Origin: Thiomonas sp. X19
GTDB taxonomy: Bacteria > Pseudomonadota > Gammaproteobacteria > Burkholderiales > Burkholderiaceae_C
Direction: 5' to 3'
DNA length: 38,037 nucleotides
Assembly (NCBI RefSeq): GCF_900089495.1
Contig: NZ_LT605203.1
Span: 1,766,849-1,804,885, forward strand
Shown here: positions 36,270 to 38,037 of the stretch, in pieces
Position numbering within the stretch: the first letter of the stretch is position 1
Layout of the letters: each line of letters begins with the position of its first letter
Program-made: the position numbers and the translations under genes
The notes under the pieces: generated by a model
Databases searched by the model: none
The model's input: the letters and a program-made list of their open reading frames with translations, nothing else
What the model was told of the DNA's origin: nothing

Positions 36270-36962
36270 TCAGAATCCGCCAGGTTGGATGGGGGCGTTG
36301 AGGGTTGCGGCTGCGCCTTGCGTTGGATCGTTCTTGCTATGGGCAATGAGGCTCAGTGCATTGAGCTGCGCCTGGTTGCCCGCGTCGATGTCCGCCTGCA
36401 GGCTCTGCATCTGGTTGACCATCAGCCCGGAAATCTGGTTGCCGGCCTGCAGCACCTGCATGCGCCCTGATGCCGACTGGCTGGCGTTCTGGATCGCCTG
36501 TAGGGCAGACTGGGTGGTCTGGAAATTCGCGCTGCTGAGCTGGTATTGCTGCAGCGTGCCGGCAATCTGATGATCGAGGTTGTCCGTCCACTGCGACAGG
36601 CTCTGCGCATAGTTGGCGAGCACGGCGTTCGGCGCTCCGTACTGCTGCTGGATTGCGGCCACGGTGTTTTGCGACGCGTAGCTCAGCCCCTGGGCATTGC
36701 CGACGAGCTGGACCAGTTGCTGAAGCGGAGCCGCCGCGTTGGTCCAGAGCTGCTGCGGCATGTTCTGCAGGTTGCGCGCCTGGTTGAACACCATCTGGAA
36801 CTGCGCCTGGAGCTGCTGCGCCTGCGTGGCGTATTGCTCGACCAGCGTCAGTTCCTGCACGATCTGCTCGGGGAACGTGGCCCCGGCGATCATGCCCGTG
36901 GCGTGCGCTGGCGTCGTGATGATGGCCGCGAGTGCGGCGAGGGTGAGAATGCGTTTCTTCAT
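36270..36962 (-). CDS. trbJ: P-type conjugative transfer protein TrbJ (VirB5-like)
   Basis: A periplasmic or pilus-associated component. The 230-residue protein from ATG 36962 (MKKRILTLAALAAIITTPAHA, cleavable signal) has an AGGAG site 9 bp upstream. The mature sequence opens GATFPEQIVQELTLVEQYAT and then QAQQLQAQFQMVFNQARNLQ, followed by long Gln/Ala-rich helices, typical of TrbJ. The longer open frame upstream is a shadow of the next gene. It starts 14 bp after the stop of the 61-residue gene. Confidence 0.88.
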   Translation of the reverse strand: MKKRILTLAALAAIITTPAHATGMIAGATFPEQIVQELTLVEQYATQAQQLQAQFQMVFNQARNLQNMPQQLWTNAAAPLQQLVQLVGNAQGLSYASQNTVAAIQQQYGAPNAVLANYAQSLSQWTDNLDHQIAGTLQQYQLSSANFQTTQSALQAIQNASQSASGRMQVLQAGNQISGLMVNQMQSLQADIDAGNQAQLNALSLIAHSKNDPTQGAAATLNAPIQPGGF

Positions 36963-36976
36963 GGTTTTGCTCCTGG

Positions 36977-37162
36977 TCACAGGCTGCTGGCGAACTGGCC
37001 GAGTCGCTCGATTGCCTCGCCGATCGTTTCCTTCCCTTCGGCGAGCAGTTCCAGGTGTGCCTGGAGGATTCCACAGGCGATACCCCAGCCACGGCGTTCG
37101 CCAATGATTTCGACGGCATCGTTGATGGGGCCGTGGTCCTGGAATTGCAGGGTGTCGGTCAT
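36977..37162 (-). CDS. Unknown 61-residue acidic protein
   Basis: MTDTLQFQDHGPINDAVEII, then GERRGWGIACGILQAHLELL and AEGKETIGEAIERLGQFASS; two predicted helices, no membrane segment, cytoplasmic. An AGGAGA ribosome site sits 7 bp before ATG 37162 and the gene lies just before trbJ. Its leader (37163-37208) is a near copy of that of the next gene upstream. Function unknown; position suggests a transfer-operon regulator or chaperone. Confidence 0.62.
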   Translation of the reverse strand: MTDTLQFQDHGPINDAVEIIGERRGWGIACGILQAHLELLAEGKETIGEAIERLGQFASSL

Positions 37163-37208
37163 CGTGCTTCTCCTGATGTGGTTGAGTTCTGCCGTTCAGC
37201 GCCGGGCG
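37163..37208 (-). repeat. Leader repeat copy 2
   Basis: On the minus strand CCCGGCGCTGAACGGCAG and AACTCAACCAC, then CAGGAGA before the ATG at 37162. It matches the leader at 37547-37592 at roughly three quarters of positions, including the ribosome site. Confidence 0.6.
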
Positions 37209-37210
37209 CC

Positions 37211-37546
37211 TCACCAGGCGCGCAGCAGGCCGCCGAGGGACCTGAGGCTGCGACTAGTTTCGAGGTCCAATCCCGCGCTCGGCGCTCGGCCACGTCGGCG
37301 GTCGTCCAACTGGCAGCGGATGCAGAGGATGAATCTTTCGCGCGCTGCGGCCCCGTTGGTGCCGTTAGGGTCCAAGTCGTTAGGGTCCATGGTCAGGATG
37401 CTGATCCAGGGGCTGCTGGGGTGGTAGCCTTTCGCCTCTAGCAATGCCCGGATTTCGTCTCGTTGCTGAACGCTGTTCACCCCTGCCGTTTGGTGAGGGT
37501 CCCCCCGGAGGGATTCGTTGGTTGTCGGGGTCGTGGTGTCGCGCAT
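37211..37546 (-). CDS. Unknown 111-residue protein
   Basis: From ATG 37546 (MRDTTTPTTNESLRGDPHQT), with AGGAG upstream, the protein has a polar N-terminus, VQQRDEIRALLEAKGYHPSS, PWISILTMDPNDLDPNG, ARERFILCIRCQLDDRRR, and a basic C-terminus ending GGLLRAW. Single Cys pair CIRC. No family recognised. It is the first gene visible in the transfer operon and is preceded by the repeated leader. Confidence 0.55.
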   Translation of the reverse strand: MRDTTTPTTNESLRGDPHQTAGVNSVQQRDEIRALLEAKGYHPSSPWISILTMDPNDLDPNGTNGAAARERFILCIRCQLDDRRRGRAPSAGLDLETSRSLRSLGGLLRAW

Positions 37547-37592
37547 GGCTGCTCTCCTGTGGTGGTTGGGTTCTGCCGTTTGGAGCCGGGTC
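37547..37592 (-). repeat. Leader repeat copy 1
   Basis: On the minus strand CCCGGCTCCAAACGGCAG and AACCCAACCAC, then CAGGAGA before the ATG at 37546. The core CCAAACGGCAG recurs at 37483-37493 and, in opposite orientation, at 37720-37730. Confidence 0.6.
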
Positions 37593-37735
37593 ACAGGCCG
37601 AGCTTCCAAGCCGGTGCCGCGCAGCGGCATGAGGGGTTGCGACGGGCGTGCCACGCGCAGCGCAGCGAGCATGGCGCGACCGTTGCTGTCCCCGAAAGGC
37701 GCGGGAAGTCGCCCCGGCTCCAAACGGCAGAACCC
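37567..37735. repeat. 23-bp perfect inverted repeat spaced 123 bp
   Basis: The arms 37567-37589 and 37713-37735 are perfect reverse complements (core TTCTGCCGTTTGGAGCCGGG / CCCGGCTCCAAACGGCAGAA). One arm is the leader repeat before the 111-residue gene; the other lies farther upstream in the predicted 5' region. In the transcript they could form a long stem. Confidence 0.7.
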
Positions 37736-38037
37736 CGCACAGGGCTGGTGCGAACCACGGACCCGACAACCCGGCGCGGCCCTTGGGCCGTGCCGGCCCT
37801 CGCCCGCCTCAGGCGGGCGCTGTTCGCATGCATTGCTGTTTTTTGCCGTCGCTGTGCGGGCGCGTCTTTTCATGCTGATCGGTGAAATCGGCGCGAAGGC
37901 CAAATCCTTGCTGCGGGTTTTGCGAGGGGACAAATGAGAACTGTTCTTGTGACATGGCGCGTAAGCACGCATCACAAATTTCCACATCGTGAAATTTTCG
38001 TCATCAAAATTGGTGTCCCGCCTGTAAGCAAAATGAA
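37736..38037. other. Structured, gene-free leader region and AT-rich block
   Basis: Two GC hairpins, CGGCCC-TT-GGGCCG (37777-37790) and CGCCCGCC-TCA-GGCGGGCG (37801-37819), lie upstream of the 111-residue gene. From about 37925 the sequence becomes AT-rich with no convincing ORF. It may hold the transfer-operon promoter, but no box is strong enough to name. Confidence 0.4.

Larger units (their letters stand above)
14441..38037. mobile_element. Integrative (conjugative or mobilisable) element, right end outside window
   Basis: From tRNA-His to the window edge all genes are on the minus strand and are of accessory kinds: integrase, excisionase-like HTH, IncQ-type replication proteins, a phage-type antisense RNA, defence genes, relaxase and P-type conjugation proteins. 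TrbJ, TrbL and EexN-like genes are present, but the ATPases TrbB and TrbE, the coupling protein and TrbF/G/I are not in this stretch. Whether the element is self-transmissible therefore depends on what lies beyond 38037. Confidence 0.88.

Noticed and set aside
29408..38037. Search for oriT near the relaxase and transfer genes
   Set aside because: No RK2-type ATCCTG nick site with a flanking inverted repeat, nor RSF1010-type nick core, could be recognised by eye in the intergenic gaps.
14441..38037. Search for CRISPR arrays and insertion sequences
   Set aside because: No regularly spaced repeats and no transposase-like protein were seen.

Overview
The window looks like the chromosome of a high-GC betaproteobacterium of the Burkholderiales, perhaps close to Thiomonas (inferred from protein character and gene order, not from a search). 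A mobile element is joined to it at a tRNA-His gene. Positions 1 to about 14440 are core chromosome. From about 14441 to the right edge is an integrative element of at least 23.6 kb whose far end lies outside the window.

Chromosomal part: a partial MarR-like regulator, a fused ATP-dependent 5-oxoprolinase, then the conserved neighbourhood mltD-gloB / yafS-like methyltransferase-rnhA-dnaQ, with gloB and the methyltransferase starting head to head inside one ATGCAT. Next come pgsA, an EamA-type transporter, a tartrate/D-malate-type dehydrogenase, the HU gene with a strong sigma70-type promoter, tRNA-Val, a clear intrinsic terminator, ppiD and tRNA-His.

Element part: every gene lies on the minus strand. 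From right to left there are four blocks. (1) A transfer operon (37546 to 29738) has two small unknown genes, trbJ, an EexN-like lipoprotein, trbL, small genes, TraK-like and TraL/ParA-like proteins, MobC/TraJ-like and a MOBP relaxase. (2) A seven-gene defence operon (29345 to 19810) has RloA-like ATPase, RloB, type III-like Mod and Res, a membrane-anchored Mrr-like nuclease with a zinc ribbon, and a compact Gabija-like pair (OLD-family ATPase/TOPRIM nuclease plus a short UvrD-like helicase). (3) A leader (19578 to 19303) has a promoter and what looks like a C4/CI-type phage immunity RNA: a structured RNA whose loop is complementary to one site upstream and one site downstream. (4) The operon it precedes (19302 to 14376) has an unknown protein, two small HTH proteins, IncQ-type RepA helicase and RepC initiator, an excisionase-like HTH protein and a tyrosine integrase whose last codons are read antisense through tRNA-His.

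Together these suggest an element that integrates at tRNA-His, can probably replicate with an IncQ-like RepA/RepC system once activated, moves with P-type conjugation proteins, and carries several defence systems in one transcription unit. The most striking feature is phage-satellite-style antisense RNA control in front of an IncQ-like replication/integration operon. The second is the packing of RloA/RloB, type III RM, Mrr and Gabija-like genes into a single operon behind one tandem palindromic site.
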